Source of the DNA: Nematostella vectensis
Taxonomy: Eukaryota > Cnidaria > Anthozoa > Actiniaria > Edwardsiidae
Assembly (NCBI RefSeq): GCF_932526225.1
Contig: NC_064039.1
Location: 5,593,001 to 5,657,000 of the forward strand
DNA length: 64,000 bases
Reading direction: 5' to 3'
Part shown: piece after piece, positions 1 to 10,790 of the stretch
How positions within the stretch are numbered: position 1 is the first letter of the stretch
Layout: the number at the start of each line of letters is the position of its first letter
Made by a program: the position numbers and the translations under genes
The notes under the pieces: generated by a model
Databases searched by the model: none
What the model was told of the DNA's origin: nothing
Seen by the model: only the letters and a program-made list of their open reading frames with translations

Positions 1-315
1 GGCAGTTCTAGGCAACGAGATAACGCATCATCGACAGGTGCGGAAAAAGTATAAGCGCGCCTTTGCCGTTACCCATGCTGTGTCTGTGGCATCCGGCATC
101 GCTGCAGGGGCGCTTTCCAGCGCCGGGGTGGGGGTCTCTTTGAGTGGGATAGGGGTTCTGGTCGGCGGTCCGCTGGCAGGGGTCGCTGGGCTGGTCGGTG
201 TCGTGGGCGCGGGCGCGGGGGTAGTCTCTAGGGGTCTTACGAGCAAGGTGGCTAAACACGAAGACACGATGGTTTTAGCGGAGAGTAAGAAAAACTCGAT
301 CAGCGAGCTGGTAAG
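1..315 (+). pseudogene. Gly/Ala-rich hydrophobic protein fragment fused to gag
   Basis: The reading frame is open from nucleotide 2 at the window edge and runs without a stop into the gag sequence after about nt 315. It encodes a basic stretch followed by about 60 residues very rich in Gly, Ala, Val and Ser (about nt 65-235), which would form one or two hydrophobic helices, then a charged segment with KHED and LAESKKNSI. From general knowledge, this pattern (hydrophobic hairpin, then K-H-E and L-A-x-x-K-x-N-x-I) recurs in uncharacterised cnidarian proteins often found near transposons; function is unknown. GC content is clearly higher than in the following gag sequence. The join lies at a GGTAAGA (nt 310-316), which resembles a splice donor, so the fragment could instead be the end of an exon. 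The first in-frame start-like codon seen is GTG at 38, so the true start lies outside the window. Confidence 0.45.
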
Positions 316-733
316 ATTGCGTAATGCAATCCGACATTGCTGGTTTACCGGCGAGACTTTAAACGAGAACCTCGTTGAACAGTTTATATCTGGTATAAAC
401 CACAGTGGCATAGAGCGAAAACTTTTGCAGAAGGGGAACGACCTAACTTTGGCCCAGGCGATTCAGTTGGCAAACACGTTTTTGCTGTTTGAAGATTCAA
501 CACGTGGAGGAAAAGTCGACACACCCCCAATCGAACAGCAAAGTGGAATTTCCAACGTAAAGTCCGAAGTAGAGTGCTATCGCTGCGGAAGAAAAGGGCA
601 CCGGTCCAGCGACAAGGTCTGTAAAGCATTGGGAAAGAAATGCAACAACTGTGGGGTCGTAGGACATTTTGCAAAGTCGAAATTTTGCAAAGCTGGAGAG
701 TTGAAATCTCATGCTGTGCGTGGACGAGGATAA
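316..733 (+). pseudogene. Element 1 gag, C-terminal part with two zinc knuckles
   Basis: This is the C-terminal half of a Gypsy gag (nucleocapsid) polyprotein, which packages element RNA. It starts with the capsid-like segment RLRNAIRHCW and carries two zinc knuckles (about nt 575-690). Both have the spacing C-x2-C-x4-H-x6-C, with two more residues before the last Cys than the usual CCHC knuckle. The frame ends with TAA at 731-733, while protease-RT sequence continues in another frame that overlaps from about 640. In element 2 gag and pol form a single frame, so this break is more likely a mutation than a programmed frameshift. The N-terminal capsid half is missing. Confidence 0.8.
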
Positions 734-2681
734 CGGAAGAGTCAGCAGATAAGGACAGTGGGGTGACCCATTTATTTTCTGTAGATGAGGAGATTAGGCA
801 ACTCAGGGAGACTCCTATGTGTCAGGCGATAGTCGGGGGAAAGAGTTTTTCGTTTATTATTGATTCCGGGGCAGCGGCGAATATTGTCTCAAGTAAGCTT
901 TACGAGGAAATTAAGAGTAATGTTTCGCTTAAGAAAATCAGCAAGAAATTGTATGCCTTTGGTCAAGAGGACGCGCTTAAGCTGAAAGGCGAATTTGAAG
1001 CGGAAGTTAGTATCTGTAGCCGGAAATATGTTGCAACATTTTATGTTTTTGATGGCAATGCATCAGTTAGCAATTTGATTAGTCATAATACTGCTAAGAA
1101 GCTACAATTATTGCATGTAAATTCAGTTTCAGAACAAGAACAGCAATGTAACACTAGCCTAGGTTCGGAAATGAAGTCTAAATTTCCAGAGTGCTTTTCA
1201 GGGGTGGGCAAACTAAAGGGAAATAAGGTTAAGTTACACATTGACGATAAGGTGGAACCGGTTGCTCAGCCAGTAAGACGATTGCCATTCGGTTATCGAG
1301 ACAAAGTGGCGGATCTTCTGAAAAGACTACAAGAGGAAGACATAATCGAACCAGTGGAAGGTGTAGCATCGAGATGGGTAAGCCCTATTGTGGTAATTCC
1401 TAAGGAAAAAGTGGAAATTAGGATGTGCATTGATTTGAGGAAGTTTAACCAGGCAGTTTTGCGTGAAAGGTATCCGATTCCGACTATGCAGGAAATGCTA
1501 GTTGAGCTTAATGGTGCTACAGTTTTCTCAAAGTTAGACCTTAAGCAAGGATTTTTTCAGTTAGAATTAGAGGAGGAATCGCGAGACGTAACCACTTTCA
1601 TAACCTATGTAGGATTATTTCGCATGCAGAGGTTAGGTATGGGAATTTGCGGTGCACCAGAGGTATTTCAGTATACAGTGCAGAAGGTGTTAGTTGGATT
1701 GCCAGGAGTGTTAAACTTGGCAGATGACATAATGGTATTTGGTAAAGATCAGGCTGAACACAAGAAAAGACTAACTAATGTTATGAAAAGATTATCAGAG
1801 AGCGGGTTAACCCTTAATCCGGAGAAGTGTCGGTTTGGTTTATCTTCGATTACGTTTTTAGGACACGTAATTTCTGACAAAGGGATAGCTGCAGACCCAG
1901 GCAAAGTGGAGTCCATAGTCAAGGCTAGAGCGCCAGTTAATGTAACAGAGCTACGTAGATTCTTAGGCTTAGTTCAGTATGTAGGCAGGTATATCCCAGA
2001 TTTAGCAACACTTTCCTCACCTTTAAGGGAACTTACTAGGAAGTCAGTGACCTTTGAGTGGACCCCCAGACAGGAAGATATTTTTTAGGCTTTCAAGCGT
2101 GTAATGAGTGCCAGCGAGACCTTAGCTTATTGTGATAGGCAGGCAGAAACTCTTGAGTGGGGGGTGCTAGTCCTGTAGGGCTTGGGGCAGTTTTGATACA
2201 GAAGCAGCGAGGAACTAAAAAGGTAGTTGCTTATGGACACCGTAGTTTGTCAGATGTGGAGAGTAGATATTCACAGACGGAGAGAGAAGCTTTGGCTTTA
2301 GTGTGGGCATGTGAGCATTTCAGATTGTATCTGTTAGGTATACAGTTCACGTTAGTCACGGATCACAAGCCACTTACACACATCTTTAACAATGCTAATT
2401 CTAAGTCGACACCTAGATTAGAAAGGTGGAGTTTACGATTAGCACCTTATAAGTTTAGGATAATTTATAGGCCAGGCGAGTCTAATATTGCCGACCCGAT
2501 GTCTAGGTTGAGCTGCAGAGGCAATGTAGAGATTCCTGTAGGAGATGATACTAGGGAGTATATTTCTATGATTGTTCAGGAGGCAGTGCCGGAAGCTATG
2601 TCATGGCAGGAAATCAAGGCCAGTTCAGATGAATGTGAGGTTGTACAAGTAGTCAAGGAAGCATTTAGGACAGGAAGATAG
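734..2681 (+). pseudogene. Element 1 protease, reverse transcriptase, RNase H
   Basis: The region reads as protease (IIDSGAAANIVS, about nt 857-890, the DSG aspartyl site), reverse transcriptase (about 1190-1870, with LADDIMVFG as the catalytic x-x-D-D box near 1715-1740) and RNase H (about 2160-2510, with TDHKP and a C-terminal IADPMSRLS). Breaks are an in-frame TAG at 2086-2088, a frame change around 2150-2163, and an in-frame TAG at 2679-2681. At the first catalytic position of RNase H the codon at 2163-2165 is GGT (Gly), where element 2 has an Asp, so this enzyme would be dead even without the frame breaks. Confidence 0.88.
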
Positions 2682-3181
2682 GAGAAATGTCCAACAAGCA
2701 TCAAAGCAGTCAGATCAGAACTCAGTGAGAGTGACGGTGTAATCTTGAGAGGAAAAGGATATTCGTACATTCCACCTAGTTTACAAGATAGAGTTTTAAG
2801 GCTAGCTCATGAGGGACACCAGGGTATTGTCAAGTGTAAAAATGTCTAAGAAGCACAGTGTGGTGGGTAGGCATTGATAAGGACATAGAGAAACTGTGTA
2901 AATCATGCCAGCTAGTGTCTAGTTATGACAGACCAGTTCCCATAGCAACAACAGAGATGCCAACATCACCCTGGAAGTTTTGTAGTACAGACTTGTTAGG
3001 CCCACTTCCAGATGGTCGTTACGTTATAGTGATAATTGATTACTTCAGTAGGTACTTTGAGGCAGCATTGCTCAGATCTACTAAGACAGGGGCAGTTATA
3101 GATTTTCTGGATGCCATTTTTACGAGATTTGGTTACCCAGAAGCCCTTAGGTCAGACAACGGGCCACAGTTCACTTCGGGA
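2682..3181 (+). pseudogene. Element 1 integrase, N-terminal part
   Basis: The zinc-binding HHCC domain begins with LAHEGHQG (about nt 2803-2826) and, after a TAA at 2847-2849 and a frame change, continues with LCKSC (about 2894-2908). The catalytic core follows, with the first Asp in TDLLGPLPDG (about 2988) and the second in SDNGPQFTS (about 3153-3177). The reading frame is then interrupted at 3182 by the LTR of element 2. The third catalytic residue lies beyond the insertion, at about nt 7790. Confidence 0.85.
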
Positions 3182-3326
3182 TGTAGTGTCCGCCGCGTTG
3201 CATTATGGATTGTTAAGGTGCGCAATGCACCATGGTAGAACACATGTCAGAGATCCGCCATCTTGTATTAAATGTGGAAGACCACGAGTCTGTTTCTTTT
3301 TGCTTTGTTCCTTGCCGAACACCACA
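3182..3326 (+). repeat. 5' LTR of element 2
   Basis: This 145-bp copy begins TGTAGTGTCC and ends with CGAACACCACA. It matches 7560-7704 base for base as far as I can read. At 145 bp it is short for a Gypsy LTR. An ATTAAA within the GTATTAAATG stretch (about 3267-3272) could serve as polyadenylation signal. The frame of the downstream gag runs open through the LTR, which has no coding meaning. Confidence 0.92.
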
Positions 3327-3329
3327 TTC

Positions 3330-3342
3330 TGGCGACGAGGAT
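3330..3342 (+). promoter_or_regulatory. Primer-binding site of element 2
   Basis: TGGCGACGAGGAT lies three bases after the 5' LTR. Its complement ends in CCA, as expected for pairing with the 3' end of a tRNA that primes minus-strand synthesis. I cannot name the tRNA. Confidence 0.65.
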
Positions 3343-3399
3343 GGGATCAACAACTGGATAAACACATACTGAAGTTAAATCTGTCAAAAAAAAGCCGGT

Positions 3400-5534
3400 A
3401 TGGCGTCTGTTTATCAGGATTACCAACGCCAAAAGCCTTCGACTGCATTGGCGAACCAGCCACGCTGGAACAAAGATGGACAATCTGGAAGTCCGAATTT
3501 GAGCTCTACTGCACTGCATCTGGCATCAAAGACTCGAAACAACAACGAGCAATACTTCTTCACCTAGCAGGAGCTGGAATACGAGAAATTTTTCACGCTT
3601 TTACGGCTGAACAACAGGGGGAGGACTATAAAACAGCCATGGACTCCCTCACTCAACACTTCAAACTCAAAAAAAACGTACCGATGGCCAGGCAAGCCTT
3701 CTTGACAGCGGTACCAAAACCCGGTGAGAGGATTCATCAATTTGCAATTAGACTGCAAACCCTTTGCGAACACTGCGAGTACAACGACCAAAAGGACAGT
3801 CAAATTCGAGATAGAATTTTGACCTTCATATTGGATAAACCCCTCAAAGCAAAACTCTTTCGTGAGGAAGGTCTGACTCTCAGCAAGCTCCTGGAAATTG
3901 TCAACACGTACCATGACAAAGAAGCACTAGTTCTTGTGCCAGATCAAGGTGGTGTTAACCAATTGAGAGTACAACAGAAGCCTGACAGTGCTGGTCCCAA
4001 GTTTGATGGCAGATGTCATCGTTGCAATAAGCAGGGTCATAAAGCTGCTGACTGCAGATGTAGCCAAAATCACCAATGTGAAAAATGTGGGAAAATTGGA
4101 CATTTCAAGGTCTGCTGCAAATCAAAGCAGACATCTGGAAAAGCAAAGTCTGCAAGTGGACCAAAATCAAAGGGCAGGAAGCCATCTCATGTAAGACAAG
4201 TGGAAGCTGTTGATGTTCAAGAGACTGATAGCGAAGAGGAAGAAGATGTTTTTAATGTATTCTGCACGCACACAGAGTCACCGCCTGGTACTATGGAGAT
4301 ATCTATTGGAGGTGTTATACAGAATGTCATCATTGATTCGGGTGCAAGCTGTAACCTTATGTCAGAAAGGACATTCAATGACTTATCAAAAGGAGACATT
4401 GTTTTGAAGCCAAGTAGCAAGCAAATTTTTGCATATTCGTCTAGTGATGCTTTAAATCTTAAGGGTAGTTGTATGCTTAATGTGCATGTACCAGAAACAA
4501 ATGTGGATAAGCGCGCAAAGTTTTTCATTGTCTCTGGAAAAGCGTCAACTTTGTTAGGTCGTGAATTATCTGAAGCTCTAGGCATACTCAAAGTAGGAGT
4601 TCAGGTTAATAGTTGTAGCTCAGATTTCTCAGCTATAAATACTCAGTTAAACAGCAAAGCAGCGCTTAAGGCCAAATTTCCTAATGTTTTTCATGGTTTG
4701 GGCAAGCTTAAAGGTTTTAAACTCAAGTTACATATTGATCAGAATATTAAGCCAGTAGCACAACCATTGCGTAGGATTCCTTTTAGTCGCAGGCAGAAGG
4801 TCGCTGACAAGTTAGAGGAACTTGAGAAGCTTGGTGTGGTGGAAAAGGTAAACAGTCCTACAAGTTGGATCAATCCCCTTGTGGCAGTCGAAAAGCCAAA
4901 TGGAGATGTTCGCATTTGTTTGGACATGCGCCAGGCCAATCAGGCTATCTTAAGAGAAAGACACCCAGTACCTACTATGCAAGAAACCCTACAAGAAATC
5001 TCAGATGCAAAGATTTTCACCAAATTGGATTTAAACATGGCTTTCCATCAAATCGAGTTATCCCCAGAGTCCCGAGACATAACTACTTTCGCAGCGCCAA
5101 CAGGTTTATATCGCTACTGTCGATTGCTCTTCGGTGTGAACATGGCTACCGAGAAGTTCCAGAACCTGATATGGCAAGTTTTGAAAGACTGCCCTGGAGC
5201 CTTCAACATGCATGACGACATTCTTATAGTGGGTAGGAACCAAAAGGAGCATGACGAGAACCTGGAAAGAGCTGTCCAAAAGCTGCAAGACAGCGGGCTC
5301 ACCCTCAACTATGAGAAATGTGTGGTAGGAGCCTCGAGTATGGATTTCATGGGAGACACCATTTCTGCAGATGGTCTTAAGTTATCTGACAAAAGAGTCG
5401 AAGCAAATTGTCGAGGCACCTGCACCAACCAACCAATCAGAGGTGAGAAGTTTCCTTGGTTCTGCTCAATTTTGTGCCAAATTCATTCCACAGTTTGCAA
5501 CCATTTCTGCTCCCCTGTGGGATCTTACCAGTAA
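3400..5534 (+). pseudogene. Element 2 gag, protease and reverse transcriptase (one frame, broken at both ends)
   Basis: A single long frame encodes capsid (about 3420-3960), two CCHC zinc knuckles (about 4014-4060 and 4078-4120; C-x2-C-x4-H-x4-C in the first), an acidic linker, an aspartyl protease with IIDSGASCN (about 4332-4360) and reverse transcriptase (about 4700-5350) with the catalytic box MHDDILIVG near 5209-5235. The most plausible start is ATG at 3400, but it lies in a different frame from the capsid, and the two frames meet around 3419, consistent with one lost base. The frame drifts again at about 5397-5405, just after the RT core, and ends at TAA 5532-5534. Gag and pol are therefore one polyprotein in this lineage. 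The LTR-derived open frame upstream of 3400 is not part of the protein. Confidence 0.85.
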
Positions 5535-7446
5535 AAATGCTAAATGGAAATGGGGTGCCAAAGAGGCAGAATCATTTGCACAAATTAAGCACTTGCTAAC
5601 ATGTGCACCAGTCATGTCTTATTTTACACAGGGAGCCCAGACCAGGATTATCACTGACGCCTCACCAGTTGGCCTGGGGGCCATACTAGAGCAAAGACAA
5701 CCTGGTGATGGTCAATTTCGACCAGTGTACTACGCAAGTCGTAAGCTTAGTAAGGTTGAACAGCGCTACTCACAGTTCGAGCGAGAGGCCCTTGCTGTCA
5801 AATGGGCCTGTGAGAAATTTCACATGTTCCTTTATGGAACCCATTTTGAAATACTAACTGATCACAAACCCTTAATTTCAGTCCTAGGTCCAACGTCTAA
5901 ACCCCCGTCTGCTAGGATTGAACGCTGGCTGTTGTACCTTCAGCAATTCAGCTATGTGGTCAGGCACATTTCCGGAAAGGAAAATTCAGCCGACGCCCTG
6001 AGTCGTTTACCAGTTGGTCCAGTACAGACAGCTGATTCTAAAGCAACCAGCGAGTATGTGTTTAGCACTGCAAAGGCCGCAGTACCTGTCGCCATGACCC
6101 CAAAGCATGTAGAGGTTGTTTCAGAGAAGGACCCAACCCTTATTCTGGTACGCGAAGCAATTAGAAGTGGAGACTTCACCCGCCTCACAGGTACCTTGTA
6201 CAAAGCAGTGTCAAAGGAGTTGTGGATTGCCGGACAATTAGTGATGCGTGGAAACCGAATTGTGCTACCAGAATCCCTATGGAAGCAAGCAATTATTTTA
6301 GCTCATGAGGGACACCAAGGAATGGTGCGCACAAAATCCCGCCTGCGAAGCAAACTATGGTGGCCGCAGATGGATGCACAGGCTGAACAGTTCATCAAGG
6401 CCTGCTACCCCTGCCAGCTAGTTGGACCACGTGGCAAACCGGAACCTGTTCGATCAACAGAACTACCTGAAGAACCATGGGAGGACCTCGCCACAGATTT
6501 GACTGAGATACCTGGAGGAAACCACTTGCTGGTAGTTGTGGATAACTACTCCAGATGGCCAGAGGTAGTACTCCTTAAGAAAACCGATGCGCCACACGTC
6601 ATCACGGCATTGGAGGGAATATTCACAACACATGGCATACCATACACGGTTCGCAGCGACAACGGACCGCCCTTTGCCTCGAAAGAATTTGAGAATTTCT
6701 TAGAGTTCTTAGGCATAGAACATAAGAAAGGAATTCCATATTGGCCACAGAGCAACGGCGAAGTGGAACGATGTAACAGAACAATTCTTAAAGTGATTCG
6801 GATAGCAAACTTGCAAGGAAATGATTGGAAGAAAGCGCTTGATGATTTCCTTTTTCAGTATCGCACAACAAACCATGCCGCAACTGGATGCTCGCCAGCC
6901 GAACTCCTAATGGGAAGGCAGCTCCGAGACAAGCTACCTAGTGTAAAGATTCCGAAGGATAGAGCGACAGAGTCAGAGTGGCAACACAAACTTAGGGACA
7001 GAGACGCTCTATCAAAACTCAGACAGAAAGAGTATGCTGATGCTAGAAGACATGCTGAGCCAAGTGGAATTGATGAAGGCGATGAAATACTGCTGCGACA
7101 GACTCGCCGCGAGAACAAACTCTCTCCAGTTTTTGAGCCTGAAGCTTACAAGGTTTTGCAGAAGACAGGTAATGCAGTTGTACTGGAGGATTCTGATGGA
7201 AATAGGAAGATGAGGAATGTAGCACAAATGAAGAAGTTCATCAAACCACAGGAAGCAGTCGCCGCAGACATGCTGCCTACTCCACCTGAAATCGCGCAGG
7301 AACACCAAACCGCACCTGAGACCCAGAACCAGTCCACACTTGATTGTACAGCTGAAATGCCAGCGTCTCCTGGTTCTCTAGCCAATCAGCGACCTGCGCG
7401 CACTAGGCAACAACCTGTTCGCTTTAAGGATTATGTGCTACAATAA
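5396..7446 (+). CDS. Element 2 RNase H and integrase part of pol
   Basis: This frame continues pol after the shift near 5400. It encodes the RT connection, RNase H (about 5640-5995, with TDASPVGLGA, TDHKP and ENSADALSRLP), the integrase zinc domain (LAHEGHQG about 6300, CYPCQ about 6404), and the integrase core with D in ATDLTE (about 6497), D in RSDNGPPFAS (about 6658) and E in NGEVERCNRT (about 6760). The C-terminal part has an integrase SH3-like segment (EGDEILLRQ, about 7075) and ends with RPARTRQQPVRFKDYV before TAA at 7444-7446. All catalytic residues of RNase H and integrase that I can place are present. It has no start of its own and depends on the upstream frame. Confidence 0.88.
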
Positions 7447-7544
7447 GTTTTGTTAGTTTTATTTTTCTTTTCAGTTTACATACATGCGTAGGACCCCTAC
7501 TATAGCTGTTATAGTTATTTAGCTCCTAGTATGGACTTTAATGC

Positions 7545-7559
7545 TAAGTAAGGGGGGGA
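7545..7559 (+). promoter_or_regulatory. Polypurine tract of element 2
   Basis: The purine-rich run AAGTAAGGGGGGGA sits directly before the 3' LTR, the usual place of plus-strand priming in LTR retrotransposons. Confidence 0.75.
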
Positions 7560-7704
7560 TGTAGTGTCCGCCGCGTTGCATTATGGATTGTTAAGGTGCG
7601 CAATGCACCATGGTAGAACACATGTCAGAGATCCGCCATCTTGTATTAAATGTGGAAGACCACGAGTCTGTTTCTTTTTGCTTTGTTCCTTGCCGAACAC
7701 CACA
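7560..7704 (+). repeat. 3' LTR of element 2
   Basis: Direct copy of 3182-3326, read as identical. It is followed by CGGTA, the right-hand target duplication, and then by the resumption of element 1's integrase. Confidence 0.92.
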
Positions 7705-8462
7705 CGGTAGAGTTTGAGGCATACCTTAAAAGCATTGGCATCAAGTGGGTGTCAACTACCCCGTTGTGGCCACAGGCAAATGGTCTCGTAGAGAGGACTA
7801 ACAGAACGATAGAGAAGATACTTAAAATAGCCACAGTAGAGAAAAATGATCTTCAGAAAGAGTTTAGGAAGTTCCTAGTAGCATACAGGTCAACTCCACA
7901 TACAAGTACTGGGTGTACTCCCTTTTCTTTGATGTTCGGAAGAGAAATGAGGAATAAGCTACCACAGTTAGATTATTCAGCTGCTGCCATTCCAGAAGTG
8001 GCAAGAAAAAGAGATATGGAGTATAAGCTAAAGATGAAAGACTATGCAGACAAGAAGGCGGCGGATAGCAACATTCAGGAAGGAGATATAGTAGTAATGC
8101 GGAATGAGACAAAAGGTAAATTACAACCGAATTTCCGACCAGAAAAGTACAAGGTAACCAACCTAAATGGTCCAGACAAGATAGTGCAATCAAAGGAGAA
8201 TGGAAGTACAGTTAGGCGGAATATTCAGTTCGCGAAGAAAGTACAAGTAGCAGAACCCGATACTGAAGTAGAAGTTTCAGAGCCTGAACCGGAAACAGAG
8301 CATACAGGGCCAGATGCGGTTACTATGGCAACCGAAACTTCAGCACCTGAAGTCAGACGGAGCGGACGAGTGCGGAAGCCAAGTTTGCTGACTACCTTGT
8401 CAACCATTAGGGGTCGTTCTTGCGGTTTGTTTAGGTTTTTATCTAAAAGGGGAGGGATGTAG
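7705..8462 (+). pseudogene. Element 1 integrase, C-terminal part after the insertion
   Basis: The frame resumes the integrase core in phase with 3181. It holds the third catalytic residue, Glu in NGLVERTNRT (about nt 7790), the helix with YRSTPHTSTGCTP, an SH3-like C-terminal domain (EGDIVVMRNE, about 8080-8110) and a tail with RRSGRVRKP (about 8355-8380). The coding end overlaps the polypurine tract and the first bases of the 3' LTR. This part shows no stop before 8460, unlike the upstream half. Confidence 0.87.
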
Positions 8463-8631
8463 TGTATTAGCACACTTTACTTAAGTATCATATAACAGAG
8501 ATGACATTATTGATAATGATTATTTGTAATATCATATAAGGTCATGGCGTATGCCATAAGTTGTAAATACTGTGATTAAAGATCAGTCTATATTCGCAAA
8601 CCAAAGCGTGCGGTTGTGTTAACTGACTCCA
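8458..8631 (+). repeat. Probable 3' LTR of element 1
   Basis: It starts TGTAGTGTATTAGC immediately after AAAAGGGGAGGGA, a polypurine tract. An ATTAAA at about 8575 could be its polyadenylation signal. No second copy is in the window, so the right end is uncertain; I chose the CA at 8630-8631. Confidence 0.55.
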
Positions 8632-10640
8632 ATGAATATATAGCAAAAGACACTAAAAACACTTGAAATTTAAATCGACTATTCTGGAATTCTGTTTTGA
8701 TTTTAAAAAAAGGTGCACATACATATTAGGACCTTGAGGATCTGTTATTACCTAAAAAAACCTTTTTTTTTATACCACCCACAATATTTTCAATAACCCT
8801 GGGTACCTCAAGGTTTTCTTACAAACCTTAAAAAACTTTTTTTTCTCATGTCACAATAAAATGTGGTCCAAAAGTAAAATTCAGGTTTCATAGAAAGCCA
8901 AGACAGCTTTTTTGTAGAGGAGCAATTGCTCAAAAGCAATGTTTTTTCCCTCTGCAGCTTCTCCTATAAAAGCTCTTTCAACATCTGGCTCATCAGATCA
9001 TAGAGCTTTATGAGACAGCAAAGTTCATATGTTAATTTTCTGTAATGGGTATTATTTTAGAAAATTTTAGTTGGGACTATTTTTAGTTTTAGGTTTTATG
9101 AATCAGGTTTTTGTTGTATAATATTTGTATTGTAAGGAAATTACCAGTTTTTTCTTAAATGCTTTTTTCCAAACCTTTTCAGGTTAATCTCAGCCAGAGA
9201 TTCTGAAATCAAGCTGAGACACAAGCTGCTGGCTAAGAGGCATGACCCAGGTCAGGATGTACATATAAGGCATTGTTTTTTAATGTAGGTCACCAAAAAT
9301 AAAGACATATAAAGTAACAAAAAGTAAGATAATATTTTAATGGAAAAATTATTCTAAAAAAATAAACCAGAGTTATAAAAGTAAAAAACCTAGTTTTTTT
9401 TTTCCAAGTTAGCCTGACAGGTTCTTGTATAATGTGTGGTTAGTGACATTTAGGCTATTTAGGTTCATAAATAGTCTCTTGCTATTACAATGACTCATGG
9501 TAAAGTAATTGTGGTAGTAAGTTAATCATAAAAAAAAAAAACAGGTCTCCAATATGATCCCTTAAGATCATATTTAAAACTATTTAGAATACAATTTTCC
9601 TATTTCAACCTATTTCAAATTATAGGCTAAAAAGATGCTTATAAAAAGGATTCTAATTTGATAATTTTAGGTTAACAGGTTCATTCTAGGTTCTTATATG
9701 TGGTTCTTAACTGTATAATAAAATAATGTACTCAGATTTTTTTCAAATATGTTGGAGTGCTTTTAATCCTAGCAAAGTTACATACTAAAGCACAAGAGAG
9801 AAGGTTAATAAAGATATTTTTCCAATATTTGAATGGCTTACTTTAAAACTTACACAAGAGAAAGAAAATGATAAAGCCCTATCTTTGCAAGTTAAGTAAA
9901 GTAATTTAAAGAAGTAAAAGGAATTGGGACAGTACAGGCAGGGAAAGAGTACTTTTACCTCAAATCCACTATGATAGGTTGATTTGCTGATATTCTTATT
10001 AATGTATAGGAATTTGATATGTTTTTGTTTATTGTTCTTAATTTTGAAGAGAATAAAATAGCACCCAGTTTTTTGTGAGGAACTTCAATAATTGATCCTT
10101 ATTTTAGAATAAATATGACCTCCCTTCACACCTGAAAGCCTTCCCTGTTAATCAAAGCATAAATTTAATTTGCTAATTTTGCTGAATCAGTTGTCTATCA
10201 AGTATAGTTTAGTTAATGATTTCCTTAGTAATGTCAATAAATACTTTTTTTACCTAGAGCAAAAAACATATTTGTTCTAGGTATTCCCTAGGAGGATTGG
10301 GAGGACACCTTTTAATTATAATTGCAGTATTTATAGAACATGCAATCTTTAAATGTTTTCCATATGGTGCATTTTTGTGGGTGGTGGAACATGATGCATA
10401 ATGAAAGTGCAGGGAAGGGGAGTTCTACACAAGTTTATGCTAAAAAAAAGTCATGCTGGCTCCGCTTTTAGGCAGTGCCTAAATCTATATATTATTAGTT
10501 AAGATCATATGATGCTAGTTAGAGACTGTTGAGTTAAGTGTTTCTAACTTGTAAATTTTGCCTGGTTGTTGCTTAGTAAGGCGAACTGACACTGTCTACT
10601 AGTTCATCTAAGGAGTTCTTTTCGAACAGTGTATTAGCTT
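8632..10640. other. AT-rich intergenic stretch, no gene seen
   Basis: The stretch is rich in A and T runs, with no open frame of gene-like length, no recognisable protein motif and no tandem repeat. It separates the retroelement nest from the minisatellite. Confidence 0.6.
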
Positions 10641-10743
10641 CTCACAAGACTGGTTTTGTACTCTTAATATGAAACCCCTCATCAGTTTTGTTTTTTCGGG
10701 TGCAAACGAGAGGCTCACCCTGAGTGACACATGTCAAATCCAT

Positions 10744-10790
10744 CCAATCAGGATGATGCGTCTGTGCGCGAACGCGGAGGTTTAAAAAGG
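10744..10790 (+). promoter_or_regulatory. Promoter-like segment beside the 25-bp array
   Basis: A GC-rich island within AT-rich DNA holds a CCAAT box (CCAATCAGGATG, from 10744) and, 37 bp later, a TATA-like TTTAAAAAGG (10781-10790). An initiation site would be expected near 10815, about 110 bp before the first repeat unit, with transcription pointing into the array. No coding sequence downstream supports a protein gene. A chance combination is possible. Confidence 0.35.

Larger units (their letters stand above)
3182..7704 (+). mobile_element. Nested Ty3/Gypsy retrotransposon (element 2), complete with two LTRs
   Basis: The element is 4,523 bp and is bounded by 145-bp direct LTRs that I read as identical (3182-3326 and 7560-7704), both starting TGTAGTG and ending ACA. 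A primer-binding site follows the 5' LTR and a polypurine tract precedes the 3' LTR. Flanking pentamers are CGGGA (3177-3181) and CGGTA (7705-7709), a 5-bp target duplication with one mismatch. Element 1's integrase frame resumes in phase across the gap, which shows insertion into element 1. Internal order is gag, protease, RT, RNase H, integrase. Two frame breaks (about 3419 and about 5397-5405) argue against this copy being autonomous, unless they are assembly errors. There is no envelope gene. Confidence 0.92.
316..8631 (+). mobile_element. Old Ty3/Gypsy LTR retrotransposon (element 1), 5'-truncated, split by element 2
   Basis: The order gag, protease, reverse transcriptase, RNase H, integrase defines a Ty3/Gypsy element. 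Its gag begins abruptly near nt 316 with no 5' LTR or gag start, so the 5' end is missing or replaced. The coding part is broken by a frame change near 700-735, stops at 2086-2088 and 2679-2681, a frame change near 2150-2163, and a stop plus frame change at 2847-2860. Element 2 is inserted at 3182-7704. A polypurine tract (about 8445-8457) precedes an apparent 3' LTR starting TGTAGTGT at 8458. Both elements have LTRs starting TGTAGTG and similar protein motifs, so they belong to related lineages. The element is inactive. Confidence 0.85.

Noticed and set aside
640-735. Programmed gag-pol frameshift in element 1.
   Set aside because: The related element 2 has gag and pol in one frame, and element 1 carries several other breaks, so a mutation is the simpler explanation.
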